From positions 1 to 8,248 of the forward strand of contig SKNL01000135.1 in assembly GCA_007120555.1 (NCBI GenBank): 8,248 nucleotides of DNA, in the 5' to 3' direction. Position 1 is the stretch's first letter. Every line of letters starts with the position of its first letter. This stretch comes from Balneolales bacterium. GTDB taxonomy: Bacteria > Bacteroidota > Rhodothermia > Balneolales > Natronogracilivirgulaceae. Both the position numbers and the translations under genes were made by a program. Below the pieces are notes generated by a model that had not been told where the DNA came from, made no database searches, and saw nothing but the letters and a program-made list of their open reading frames with translations. This document shows, piece by piece, positions 1 to 7,345 of the stretch.

Positions 1-1003
1 AGCGGACCATATCCACCAGATTTCCTCCCCATGTTGAGTTGATGCGGGAGGATACGCGGAATACGTTGGTTTCCAGGTCGTCGATGCGGGTGCCGGCGAG
101 GATGCCGCAGACCTGGGCTTTTTTGCCGAATGCGAGGATGTCCGGTTTCACGTAATGTTCGTGCGCCCAGAATTTGCCGGTCAGGCCGATGCCGGTCTGT
201 ACTTCGTCATGGATCAGCAGGGCTTCGTGCCTGTCGGAAAGGTCGCGCAGCGCCTGGTGGAACTCCGGACGGAAGTGGTTGTCGCCTCCCTCGCCCTGGA
301 TGGGCTCAATGATGATGGCGGCGATATCGTCTTTGTATATTTCGAAATGCCTTTCGGCCTGGGCGATGGCTTTCTTCTCCATGGCAATCACCATATCGGT
401 GTTTTTCTGGTCCATGGGGAAGTGCATTTTCGGGTTCACCACGCGCGGCCAGTCGAATTTCGGGAACAGGGCCACTTTGCCGGGTTCGGTGTTGGTCAGC
501 GACATGGTGTAACCTGACCGGCCGTGGAAAGCCTGTTCGAAATGAAGCACCTTGTGGCCCCTTTCGACGCGATATCCCTTCTGGAAATTTTTCTGCACTT
601 TCCAGTCGAAGGCCGTTTTCAGCGCATTTTCGACAGCGAGTGCGCCACCAGCCACGAAGAAGGCGTGCGGCATATCTGAGGGGATGCCGACGCGTGAGAA
701 GGTTTCCACGAACTCCGCCATTTCAGTGGTGTACACATCGGAGTTGGAGGGATTGTGCATGGCCACGAAACCGATTCTCTCCCGGAATTCCGGATTGTCC
801 ACCATTTTCGGGTGGTTCATACCCAGCGGATTGGAAGCGAAATAGGTGAAGAAATCGAGGTAGCTGCGACCTGCTTTTGCATCGTGGAGATAGGGCCCCC
901 GGCTTTTATTAAGGTCCAGGACCATATCGAAACCGTCGGCCAAAATATGTTTGCCGAGGGTGGAATGCACAGCATCAGGCGTAATGAGGGATTTTTGAGT
1001 CAT
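1..1003 (-). CDS. lat: L-lysine 6-transaminase (lysine epsilon-aminotransferase), C-terminus cut by window edge
   Basis: This class III PLP-dependent aminotransferase should move the epsilon-amino group of L-lysine to 2-oxoglutarate, giving 2-aminoadipate 6-semialdehyde and glutamate in the cytosol. That is the first step of lysine catabolism to 2-aminoadipate. The start ATG (complement 1001-1003) opens MTQKSLITPDAVHSTLGKH, and 334 codons are readable. The cofactor aspartate lies in HDEVQTG (D266). The Schiff-base lysine is the first K of FGKKAQVCG (about K294), a sequence typical of the lysine-specific branch rather than of ornithine or GABA transaminases. Other family blocks visible are MNHPKM, FHGRSGYTMSLTNT and the tail STWGGNLVDMVR. 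Family members are about 440-450 residues, so roughly 100 are missing off the left edge. There is no Shine-Dalgarno sequence before the start, but a Bacteroidota-type promoter lies 50-81 nt upstream. The family call is firm; substrate specificity rests on similarity. Confidence 0.92.
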   Translation of the reverse strand, partial: MTQKSLITPDAVHSTLGKHILADGFDMVLDLNKSRGPYLHDAKAGRSYLDFFTYFASNPLGMNHPKMVDNPEFRERIGFVAMHNPSNSDVYTTEMAEFVETFSRVGIPSDMPHAFFVAGGALAVENALKTAFDWKVQKNFQKGYRVERGHKVLHFEQAFHGRSGYTMSLTNTEPGKVALFPKFDWPRVVNPKMHFPMDQKNTDMVIAMEKKAIAQAERHFEIYKDDIAAIIIEPIQGEGGDNHFRPEFHQALRDLSDRHEALLIHDEVQTGIGLTGKFWAHEHYVKPDILAFGKKAQVCGILAGTRIDDLETNVFRVSSRINSTWGGNLVDMVR

Positions 1004-1052
1004 GAAACCAATGATTAAGTGGTGCGGACGTACAAAAAAATAAATTGTACAC

Positions 1053-1084
1053 CAAAGCTACCAAAAACCGCGTTCAGTAACAAA
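1053..1084 (-). promoter_or_regulatory. Bacteroidota-type promoter for the lysine 6-transaminase gene
   Basis: Read on the minus strand, TAGCTTTG (complement of 1053-1060) matches the Bacteroidota -7 consensus TAnnTTTG at every fixed base. A -33 element TTTG (complement of 1081-1084) lies 20 nt upstream. Transcription would start near 1046 and leave a leader of about 40 nt before the ATG at 1003. The call rests on motif and spacing only. Confidence 0.62.
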
Positions 1085-1134
1085 AGAAGCCCGTTTTCTT
1101 TTTGGGTTTTAGTATGAAATCAGCGTTTAAATAA

Positions 1135-1166
1135 TTTGACAATGGAAAAAAGATTCCATACCTTTA
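1135..1166 (+). promoter_or_regulatory. Promoter of the initiator tRNA gene
   Basis: TTTG (1135-1138) is followed after 20 nt by TACCTTTA (1159-1166), one base off the Bacteroidota TAnnTTTG element. The spacing equals that of the divergent lysine-transaminase promoter. The same bases also hold a sigma70-like TTGACA (1136-1141), 17 nt before the TA of the -7 element. The mature tRNA begins 12 nt after the -7 element, so any 5' leader is very short. A perfect TATAAT (1165-1170) overlaps the element but is 23 nt from TTGACA. Confidence 0.62.
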
Positions 1167-1178
1167 TAATCTTGACAC

Positions 1179-1254
<76 letters not shown>

Positions 1255-1256
1255 AG

Positions 1257-1292
1257 GCCTCTCTGAGTTCATTCTTGGAGAGGCTTTTTTTT
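1257..1292 (+). terminator. Intrinsic terminator of the tRNA-fMet transcript
   Basis: GCCTCTC (1257-1263) pairs perfectly with GAGAGGC (1278-1284) across a 14-nt loop and is followed directly by eight T (1285-1292). It begins 3 nt after the CCA end. On the minus strand the same hairpin is not followed by a T run, so it should stop plus-strand transcription only. Confidence 0.87.
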
Positions 1293-1360
1293 GTTCAGGC
1301 AGAAAAATATAATAATATTGCGAATGTTGCGCACGCAGGCCGGTTCATCGGCTGTACCTT

Positions 1361-1424
1361 GCTAATGCGTCTTTCTGCTAATGCGTCTTTCTGCTAATGC
1401 GTCTTTCTGCTAATGTGTCTTTCT
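1361..1424. repeat. Four tandem copies of a 16-bp unit abutting metZ
   Basis: The unit GCTAATGCGTCTTTCT occurs head to tail at 1361-1376, 1377-1392, 1393-1408 and 1409-1424. The first three copies are identical; the fourth, next to metZ, has one C-to-T change (TAATGTG). The last two bases of the array are part of the metZ stop codon (1423-1425 on the complement). There is no spacer between units, so this is a short tandem repeat rather than a CRISPR array. It is likely a copy-number-variable locus in the 3' untranslated region of metZ. Confidence 0.97.
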
Positions 1425-2589
1425 AAACAGTCAGCGCCTGAGTCACGTCGGAAATGATGTCGTCGATGTGCTCAAGTCCCGCCGAAATGCGCACCAGTCC
1501 CGGCGTGATGCCCACAGCCAACCGCTCCTCTTCGGTCAGCCTGGAGTGTGTGGTGGATGCGGGATGTGTCACGATGGAGCGCGTATCCCCCAGATTGGAG
1601 GAGATGGAGAGCATCTGAAGCCGGTCAATGAAGCTGCGGGCGGCATCAAATCCACCCGAAAATTCGAAAACCAGCACACCTCCGCCTTGCTTCATCTGAC
1701 GGCGCGCGATCTCGTACTGCGGATGAGAGGGCAGGAAAGGGTATCTGACCCGGGCAATTCCCGGCTGCTGCTCCAGGAATACCGCCAGTTTCAGTGCGTT
1801 TTCACAGTGGCGGTCCATGCGCACGGCGAGCGTCTCCAGGCTCTTGGAAAGCACCCACGCGTTGAAGGGCGACATTGCGGGGCCGGTATGGCGGGCAAAG
1901 AAACGCAGCTGCTCGATAAGTTCGGCTTTGCCGGCCACCACGCCGCCAAGCGTGCGGCCTTGTCCGTCGATGAATTTGGTGGCCGAGTGAATGATAAGGT
2001 CCGCCCCGAAACGCCCCGGCTGCTGCAGGTACGGTGTGGCAAAGCAGTTGTCCACGTTCAGGATCAGCTTGTGCCTGCGTGCCAGTTTCCCCGCAAAATC
2101 CAGATCGATCAGCTCAAGACCGGGGTTGGACGGGGTTTCGAGGAAGAGCATGCGGGTTTCGGGCCGGATGGCCGCTTCCCACTGCTCCGGTTTGCCGATA
2201 TCGACGTACGTGTGGGCGATGTTCCAGCGGGGCAGGAGCTGTGTGAGGATCTGGTGGGTGGACCCGAACACCGCGCGTGCCACAAGGATGTGATCGCCGC
2301 TGTTGAGCAGTCCCGCCAAGCTCACAAAGACGGCCGCCATGCCCGAGGCCGTGGCAATCCCGTCTTCGGCATCCTCCATCTGGCAAATCTTGCGGACGAA
2401 CTCATCGGTATTGGGATTGCTGTAGCGGCTGTAGATGTTTCCGTCCGTTTCACCGGAAAACAGTTCCTGTCCGTGTTCCGCAGAGTCGAAAACGAAGCTG
2501 GATGTCAGATAGACCGGAACGGAATGTTCACGGTGCTCCGACCGGGCCGCCTGCTCGCGGATGGCGCGTGTTTCAAATTTCTTTTTCAT
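1423..2589 (-). CDS. metZ: O-succinylhomoserine sulfhydrylase (Cys/Met-metabolism PLP enzyme)
   Basis: The enzyme should make L-homocysteine from O-succinyl-L-homoserine and sulfide, the direct-sulfhydrylation route to methionine, in the cytosol. The 388-residue protein has the usual family length. Visible landmarks are YSRYSNP (Y53, R55; phosphate contact from the partner subunit), LETPSNP, the cofactor aspartate in VDNCFATP (D180), the Schiff-base lysine in HSATKFIDGQGR (K205) and the C-terminal THPASTTH near 341-348. The run DGQGRTLGG after the lysine is typical of MetZ rather than of MetB or MetY. I chose the ATG at complement 2587-2589 (MKKKFETRAIREQ) because it matches the usual family N-terminus; a GTG seven codons upstream is possible. 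The start lies inside the end of the histidine kinase gene (17-nt overlap), which implies cotranscription and probably coupled translation. Substrate preference (succinyl or acetyl ester) is inferred. Confidence 0.9.
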   Translation of the reverse strand: MKKKFETRAIREQAARSEHREHSVPVYLTSSFVFDSAEHGQELFSGETDGNIYSRYSNPNTDEFVRKICQMEDAEDGIATASGMAAVFVSLAGLLNSGDHILVARAVFGSTHQILTQLLPRWNIAHTYVDIGKPEQWEAAIRPETRMLFLETPSNPGLELIDLDFAGKLARRHKLILNVDNCFATPYLQQPGRFGADLIIHSATKFIDGQGRTLGGVVAGKAELIEQLRFFARHTGPAMSPFNAWVLSKSLETLAVRMDRHCENALKLAVFLEQQPGIARVRYPFLPSHPQYEIARRQMKQGGGVLVFEFSGGFDAARSFIDRLQMLSISSNLGDTRSIVTHPASTTHSRLTEEERLAVGITPGLVRISAGLEHIDDIISDVTQALTV

Positions 2590-3547
2590 CTTCCCGGGTC
2601 CGCCGCTCACCCTTTTTGGACACCCGGAATTGTTCCGGAAGGGGAAGTTCGATTGATATTGTTGTGCCGTTGTCCAGACCGGATTCTATCCACAGATCGC
2701 CATGATATTTCCGGACCACATGCAGCGCCTTGGTCAGGCCGAAACCACCTCCCATGGTACGGATGGAACCGGCATTGGACGCACGATATCCGTGTTCAAA
2801 GACCCTGGAAAGCTCTTTTTCCGGTATGCCGATGCCGGTGTCCGATACAGCCAGGTGAAGCCGACCGTCCTGCTGCCGGATTTCAAACCGGATGGTACCG
2901 CCGGGCAGGGTGTATTTGCGTGCATTGGATACCAGGTCGCGGATCACATCCTTGAAAAGCAGCGGCATGGCAATGGTACGGCCGTTTTCACTTGCCATAT
3001 CCAGGACAACGAGGTAGTCGTTTTCCCGCTTCCGTTTGGCGTCCATGACGATTCCAAACCTTCCCCTGCTGTTTTTTTCCTGCGTATTAAAATAGGTTTC
3101 GTACTCTTTCCGGAACGCATCCACATCCACCTCAATCCACTCGTCTGAAAAGGCAATACGTCTGTACAGTTCTTCCAGCCGGGCATCCAGAATGGAAAAG
3201 GTCTGCTTAAGCAGGGAACGCGCATCGCGGAGCTCGGTACGGGTCTCTTCGGTGTTTGCATGTTTTGCGAGCGATGTGACGGTTTTGTCAACCGTTTTTT
3301 TATACTCCGAGATATCCCACCGGATCGAGCCGTCCAGCGAACCGCTTCGCATTTTCGCCAGCAATTCGCGAGTGTGTTCCAGCGCTAACTTGACGTGCGC
3401 ATTTTTGTCACCATCCGGCAGGAGCAGCTCAAGCTGGGCGTAGATGACATTCATCAGGTTGATGAACGAATGCATCTCAAGCTCGTTTACTTCTCCGGGC
3501 GAAAGATTCTGCAGGATGGAATCGTAATCAGGGGTGATTTTGAGCAT
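2573..3547 (-). CDS. Soluble histidine kinase with H-box and HATPase domain, no recognisable sensor domain
   Basis: The protein is about 324 residues from the ATG at complement 3545-3547. It has no membrane segments and no recognisable sensor or receiver domain. Near the N-terminus, LEMHSFINLMNVI resembles a dimerisation/phosphoacceptor H-box, with H26 the likely phosphorylated histidine and N30 in the conserved H-x-x-x-N position. A long, probably helical middle part follows. The C-terminal HATPase_c domain shows the N box (DLVSNARKYT, N208), G1 box (DTGIGIP, D236), F box (RVFEHGYRAS) and G2 box (MGGGFGLT). It should autophosphorylate and pass phosphate to a response regulator, but none is encoded in the window. 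It sits between an OsmC-family gene (79-nt gap) and metZ (17-nt overlap). An alternative ATG at complement 3632-3634 overlaps the OsmC stop and would add 29 unconserved-looking residues. The signal it senses is unknown. Confidence 0.85.
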   Translation of the reverse strand: MLKITPDYDSILQNLSPGEVNELEMHSFINLMNVIYAQLELLLPDGDKNAHVKLALEHTRELLAKMRSGSLDGSIRWDISEYKKTVDKTVTSLAKHANTEETRTELRDARSLLKQTFSILDARLEELYRRIAFSDEWIEVDVDAFRKEYETYFNTQEKNSRGRFGIVMDAKRKRENDYLVVLDMASENGRTIAMPLLFKDVIRDLVSNARKYTLPGGTIRFEIRQQDGRLHLAVSDTGIGIPEKELSRVFEHGYRASNAGSIRTMGGGFGLTKALHVVRKYHGDLWIESGLDNGTTISIELPLPEQFRVSKKGERRTREDEKEI

Positions 3548-3626
3548 GGACGATCGCAATGCAAGTTGGTGATGCTTTTTGGGGATTTGTTTTGGTAATG
3601 CGTTAGCCGGCAATGCTCCGGCCAGG

Positions 3627-4055
3627 CTACTCATTGTCACCGGTGTCAACGGTCCACTCCCAGGTGATGCGGGCCGTTTTTTCCACGATCTTGGCAACCG
3701 AGCAGTAGGTTTCCATGGACATGCGCACGGCCCGTTCTACCTTTTTCTCGTTGAGATCGCCTTTCAGGTAGAAGTGCAGATGGATGTCGGTGAACAGCGC
3801 CGGTGTCTTGTCCTTTTCCCGCTCAGCTTCCACCTCGATCCGGAAATCCTCCACGTGCTGGCGCTGTTTCCTGAGGATGTCGAGCACGTCCATGGAACTG
3901 CACCCCGCCATGCTCATCAACAGCACCTCCATGGGGCGCGGCGCCTTGTCGGATCCCCCGATTTTCGGGGCCCCGTCCATATGAATGGTTTTTCCCAGTT
4001 CGTTCGCCGCCTCAATATGGAAGGCATCGTCAATGCGTTTAAGTTGGATCTTCAT
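3627..4055 (-). CDS. OsmC/Ohr-family protein (predicted thiol peroxidase-like)
   Basis: This small cytosolic protein of 142 residues has the normal length for the family. It carries the two cysteines that in OsmC/Ohr proteins reduce organic hydroperoxides: C52 in MAGCSSMDVLDIL and C118 in METYCSVAKIVEK. APRPMEVLLMSMAGC before the first cysteine is the family signature. The charged central stretch and the C-terminal ITWEW strand also fit. It looks closer to the YhfA-like OsmC subgroup than to Ohr, but I cannot settle this by eye. The ATG at complement 4053-4055 lacks a Shine-Dalgarno sequence. It is the first gene of the minus-strand group OsmC, histidine kinase, metZ, so a shared link to thiol or oxidative stress is plausible but unproven. 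Confidence 0.9.
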   Translation of the reverse strand: MKIQLKRIDDAFHIEAANELGKTIHMDGAPKIGGSDKAPRPMEVLLMSMAGCSSMDVLDILRKQRQHVEDFRIEVEAEREKDKTPALFTDIHLHFYLKGDLNEKKVERAVRMSMETYCSVAKIVEKTARITWEWTVDTGDNE

Positions 4056-4226
4056 ATGGTATTGCCAATTTCTATGTTAAGCCTGAATTCTGATTTCTGA
4101 TTGATTTCTCATTGTGGTAATCAGTAAAACCGAATAATATAGCGAGTTATCCAATCCGATGCTCATTTGCTATTGTTTTGATTAATGGCAATCTTAAAGG
4201 TTGTCCTGTAAAACCCATAAAACCTA
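4056..4226. promoter_or_regulatory. AT-rich divergent promoter region between the OsmC gene and the symporter
   Basis: Transcription must leave this 171-bp gap in both directions, but I find no convincing TTTG/TAnnTTTG pair on either strand. Short repeats are present: TGATTTCT at 4091-4098 and 4102-4109 (11 bp apart, one helical turn), and TAAAACC at 4125-4131, 4209-4215 and 4218-4224. They could be operator half-sites or chance in AT-rich DNA. Confidence 0.35.
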
Positions 4227-5711
4227 ATGAATCCAGTAGATCTCACGGTTTTTGTTCTTTATTTCGTCATCATTCTTGGCATCGGTTTTTACTTCTATTT
4301 CCGGAACAAGGGTGCGGAGGAGTACTACATCGGTGGGCGCAAAATGGGGTACAAGCACGTTGGCCTGTCGGTAGTGGCGACCGATGTGGGCGGCGGGTTT
4401 TCCATTGGCTTGGGCGGACTTGGTTTTGTCATGGGGATTTCCGGTTCCTGGATGCTTTTCACCGGACTGCTCGGCGCCTGGCTTGCCGCAGTATTCCTCA
4501 TCCCCAAAGTGAAAAATCTCTCGACGGAACAGGGTTTTTTTACGATGCCCGAGGTGTTCAACCACTTCTTCAATGCCAGGGTGGCTTTTCTTGCGGGCAT
4601 AATTTCGGCGATCGGCTACGTGGGTTTCAGCAGTTCGCAGATGCTTGCGGGCGCACGCCTGGCTTCAGCCTCTTTCGACGGCATGAGCCTGGATACGGCG
4701 CTCTACCTCATGGCGTTCATCATCATTGTCTACACAGCCCTGGGCGGGATAAAAGCGGTCATCTACACCGATACCTTTCAGTGGATCCTTCTGCTTGGCG
4801 GACTTATTTTTGTCGGCATCCCAATCGGCTATGTCGCCGTTGGCGGACATGAAGTGATCCGGGAAACGGTAGCGCCTGAAATGCTCTCCCTGCGCAATAT
4901 CAGCTGGCAGCAGCTGGTCAACTGGGGGATCACCATCCTCCCGATATGGTTTGTCGGAATGACACTTTATCAGCGTATCTATGCCACAAGGTCAGAAAAA
5001 GAGGCACAAAAAGCGTGGTACCTGGCCGGACTCCTGGAGTGGCCCGTGATGGCGTTCATGGGTGTGCTGCTCGGACTTTTTGCCTTTGTGGCCGCCGAAC
5101 AGGGCATGTTCTCCTATATGGGACACGAATCAGCCGCTCTGATGCACCAGGAGGAGGGACTGCCGATGCTGCTCCGGACCGTGCTTCCCATCGGACTGAT
5201 GGGGCTGATGATGTCCGCCTATTTCTCGGCCATCATGTCCACGGCCGACAGCTGCCTGGTGGCCGCATCGGGGAATGTGACAACGGATATCATCGAAAAA
5301 GTGTTCAGGATAGACACCACCAGGATTTCCATGATCCGACTGTCGCAGCTGGTCACACTGGCACTCGGAGTACTGGCTTTCCTGCTGGCGGCGGTCTTTG
5401 ATACCGTGCTGCAGATCATGCTCTATTCCTATGCCTTCATGGTATCGGCGCTGCTGGTACCGATCATAGGCGGCCTGTACTGGAAACGGAGCAGCAACGC
5501 AGCCGCGTGGTGGTCCATGATCACCGGCGGCACACTCACGCTCGGGCTCACCATGCTGACGGACCCGACACTTCCATTCCATGTGCCATTTCAGTTTGCC
5601 ATGCCATTCGGCCTCGACCCGATCATCTTCGGACTGACCGCATCGCTGGTCATCTTCATCACTTTTTCGATTGGGATGCCGGATGGGGAACCGTCACGAA
5701 CGGTTGCCTGA
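4227..5711 (+). CDS. Sodium:solute symporter (SSS/SSF family)
   Basis: This is an inner-membrane secondary transporter of 494 residues, driven by the sodium gradient. It is almost entirely hydrophobic, and about 13 membrane helices are expected for the family. Family landmarks in order: the first helix (LYFVIILGIGFYFYF) followed by EEYYIGGRKMGY; the unwound-helix region ATDVGGGFSIG (residues 51-61); the signature GGIKAVIYTDTFQ (173-185); and SAIMSTADSCLVAASGNV (334-351), in which S338/T339 align with the Na2-site residues of the well-studied sugar member. The ATG at 4227 has no Shine-Dalgarno sequence. The substrate cannot be read from sequence; SSS members carry sugars, proline, pantothenate, carboxylates or amino acids. 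The genes downstream suggest an amino acid or an acylated derivative. It may head the plus-strand operon, although a 105-nt gap with a stem-loop separates it from the next gene. Confidence 0.94.
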   Translation: MNPVDLTVFVLYFVIILGIGFYFYFRNKGAEEYYIGGRKMGYKHVGLSVVATDVGGGFSIGLGGLGFVMGISGSWMLFTGLLGAWLAAVFLIPKVKNLSTEQGFFTMPEVFNHFFNARVAFLAGIISAIGYVGFSSSQMLAGARLASASFDGMSLDTALYLMAFIIIVYTALGGIKAVIYTDTFQWILLLGGLIFVGIPIGYVAVGGHEVIRETVAPEMLSLRNISWQQLVNWGITILPIWFVGMTLYQRIYATRSEKEAQKAWYLAGLLEWPVMAFMGVLLGLFAFVAAEQGMFSYMGHESAALMHQEEGLPMLLRTVLPIGLMGLMMSAYFSAIMSTADSCLVAASGNVTTDIIEKVFRIDTTRISMIRLSQLVTLALGVLAFLLAAVFDTVLQIMLYSYAFMVSALLVPIIGGLYWKRSSNAAAWWSMITGGTLTLGLTMLTDPTLPFHVPFQFAMPFGLDPIIFGLTASLVIFITFSIGMPDGEPSRTVA

Positions 5712-5745
5712 CGGATCCGGACGTCCCCGACTTTTCCGGCGTCAG
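5708..5745 (+). other. Stem-loop overlapping the symporter stop codon
   Basis: CTGACG (5708-5713) pairs with CGTCAG (5740-5745), and CCGG (5717-5720) pairs with CCGG (5736-5739). This gives ten base pairs with a 3-nt bulge and a 15-nt loop. The symporter stop TGA (5709-5711) is inside the left arm. No T run follows, so it is not a standard intrinsic terminator. It could stabilise or partly insulate the symporter part of the transcript, or be coincidental. Confidence 0.35.
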
Positions 5746-5816
5746 CTTGCGTCGACGTCGTTTCTCCAAAAAAAATGACAAATATCATTATTAACCAATC
5801 GTTTTAACTTAGCAAT

Positions 5817-6272
5817 ATGAGTACGGAAATTACTATCGAAACCATCACCCCGGAAAATTACAGGGAAGCTTCGGTGACGCAGGAGCAGATCGCCGGTTTC
5901 CTGCACGCGCATCTCGATCGCTTCCGTGATCCCAAAGACCAGATCATGAAATGCCTTGACTACGCACTGGGAAAGGTTGAATGCCGGCGCGGATTCGTCC
6001 TGGCGGCGAAAGAGAAAGACGGCTCCATGCTCGGCGTCGTTATCGTCCTGGAAACCGGAATGAGTGAATATGTCCCGGAAAATCTTCTTGTCTACATTGC
6101 CGTTGACGGGAAGACGCGGGGACGCGGTATCGGAAAAATCCTGATGGAAAAGGCCATCGAGACAGCGCGCGGGGACATCGCCCTGCACGTGGAACCAGAC
6201 AACCCCGCCTGCCGGCTTTACGAACGCATCGGATTTACCAGCAAATATCTGGAAATGAGGTACAAGAAATAG
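5817..6272 (+). CDS. GNAT-family N-acetyltransferase
   Basis: This 151-residue protein of normal GNAT length should move an acetyl group from acetyl-CoA to an amine. Motif A is clear: the strand LLVYIAVD followed by the pyrophosphate loop RGRGIGK (101-107, fitting R/Q-x-x-G-x-G). Motif B is HVEPDNPACRLYERIGF, with N129 and the conserved tyrosine (Y135) that acts as general acid in many members. There is no signal peptide, so it acts in the cytosol. The ATG at 5817 lacks a Shine-Dalgarno sequence. The stop is 2 nt before the start of the racemase-like gene, so the two are surely cotranscribed. The acceptor is not evident; the operon suggests a free amino acid or diamino acid. The frame has no truncation or lesion. 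Confidence 0.9.
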   Translation: MSTEITIETITPENYREASVTQEQIAGFLHAHLDRFRDPKDQIMKCLDYALGKVECRRGFVLAAKEKDGSMLGVVIVLETGMSEYVPENLLVYIAVDGKTRGRGIGKILMEKAIETARGDIALHVEPDNPACRLYERIGFTSKYLEMRYKK

Positions 6273-6274
6273 TT

Positions 6275-7345
6275 ATGGCTTACCTGAAACTCTACCGCGA
6301 CAAACTGCGGCACAATTACGAGTTCCTGCAGAACCTGTTCAAGGATCATGACATCGAATGGGGCGTGGTCACCAAGCTTTTTTGCGGAAACGAGGCCTAT
6401 ATCCGGGAAGTGATCGATCTTGGCGCCCGGGAGATACACGACTCGCGCGTCAGCAACCTGAAGGTGATCAAAAGCATCGACCCGGAGGTCCAGACCGTTT
6501 ACATCAAGCCCCCGCCCAAGAAGTATATCAAGGAGATCGTGCAATACGCCGATGTCAGTTTCAACACGGAACTGTCAACCATACGGCTGCTTTCCGAGGA
6601 GGCCGTGCGGCAGGACCGCAAGCACATGGTCATCATCATGATCGAGATGGGCGACCTGCGCGAGGGCGTCATGCGGGAAGAACTCATCGACTTCTATGGG
6701 GAAATATTCCGGCTGCCGAATATCGAGGTGATCGGGCTCGGCACCAACCTCAACTGCCTGCACGGGGTGATGCCAAGTTCCGACAAGCTCATCCAGCTGG
6801 CCCTCTACAAGCAGATCATCGAACTCAAATTCAACCGCAAAATCCGCTGGGTCTCCGGCGGGACCACCGTGGTGCTGCCCCTGATCCTGCGCGGGGACCT
6901 GCCTGACACCGTCAACCACTTCCGCATTGGCGAAGCGCTCTATTTCGGGGTGGATCTGTTCAGCTGTGATATCATCGACGGGATGGAACCCTCGGTGATG
7001 GAACTGTTCACCCAGGTCATCGAAATCCACGAAAAACCGCTGGTGCCGAGCGGGGAACTGGCCGCCAATCCGCAGGGGGAAACCATGCAGATCGACGAAG
7101 ATCTCTACGGCAAAACCGCCTTCCGGGCCATCCTGGATATCGGATACCTCGACATCCAGCCCGATTTCCTCATCCCCAAGAGCAAGGACATCGAAATTGT
7201 GGACGCCAGCTCGGATATGCTTGTGGTCAATGTGGGTCAGAACGAACGTGACCTGAAAGTGGGCGACACGGTCCGCTTCCAGCTCAAGTACGTAGGGGCG
7301 CTCGGGCTCATGAACTCCAACTATATCGATAAATACGTGGAATGA
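6275..7345 (+). CDS. Alanine/ornithine racemase-family PLP enzyme (fold type III)
   Basis: The 356-residue protein fits the alanine-racemase-type TIM barrel plus C-terminal beta domain. The Schiff-base lysine is K34 in GVVTKLFCGNE, near the N-terminus as usual. Further landmarks are the REIHDSRVSNL strand, a glycine-rich phosphate-binding segment (WVSGGTTVVLP) and NHFRIGEALYFG. The C-terminal IEIVDASSDMLVV and ALGLMNSNYIDKYVE resemble the ornithine-racemase branch more than Alr itself. It should therefore invert the alpha-carbon of an amino acid in the cytosol; ornithine, lysine or a related basic amino acid is a reasonable guess, but a non-racemase activity is not excluded. The start lies 2 nt after the GNAT stop, and its own stop overlaps the next start codon (ATGA, 7342-7345), so translation is probably coupled on both sides. 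Confidence 0.9.
   Translation: MAYLKLYRDKLRHNYEFLQNLFKDHDIEWGVVTKLFCGNEAYIREVIDLGAREIHDSRVSNLKVIKSIDPEVQTVYIKPPPKKYIKEIVQYADVSFNTELSTIRLLSEEAVRQDRKHMVIIMIEMGDLREGVMREELIDFYGEIFRLPNIEVIGLGTNLNCLHGVMPSSDKLIQLALYKQIIELKFNRKIRWVSGGTTVVLPLILRGDLPDTVNHFRIGEALYFGVDLFSCDIIDGMEPSVMELFTQVIEIHEKPLVPSGELAANPQGETMQIDEDLYGKTAFRAILDIGYLDIQPDFLIPKSKDIEIVDASSDMLVVNVGQNERDLKVGDTVRFQLKYVGALGLMNSNYIDKYVE

Noticed and set aside
1337..1354. Short hairpin GCCG-loop-CGGC as a metZ terminator
   Set aside because: The stem is only about six pairs with a bulge, and no T run follows on the minus strand.
1361..1424. CRISPR array
   Set aside because: The 16-bp units are contiguous with no spacers, and no cas genes are present.
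2590..2610. GTG start adding seven residues to MetZ
   Set aside because: The ATG at 2589 gives the normal family N-terminus, and the extra residues MSGGPGK have no family match.
1468..2955. Plus-strand open frame of 495 codons opposite metZ and the histidine kinase
   Set aside because: It lies antisense to two genes with clear catalytic motifs, its protein is not recognisable and is rich in R, H, G and P, and it crosses the boundary between the two genes. It is a product of codon bias in the real genes.
3548..3697. N-terminal extension of the histidine kinase from a TTG at complement 3695-3697
   Set aside because: It would overlap the OsmC gene by 71 nt and gives unconserved-looking residues. 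The ATG at 3547 gives a compact kinase; only the intermediate ATG at 3634 remains possible.
5805..5812. TAACTTAG before the GNAT gene as a -7 promoter element
   Set aside because: No TTTG lies at a suitable distance upstream, and the predicted transcription start would fall inside the start codon region.
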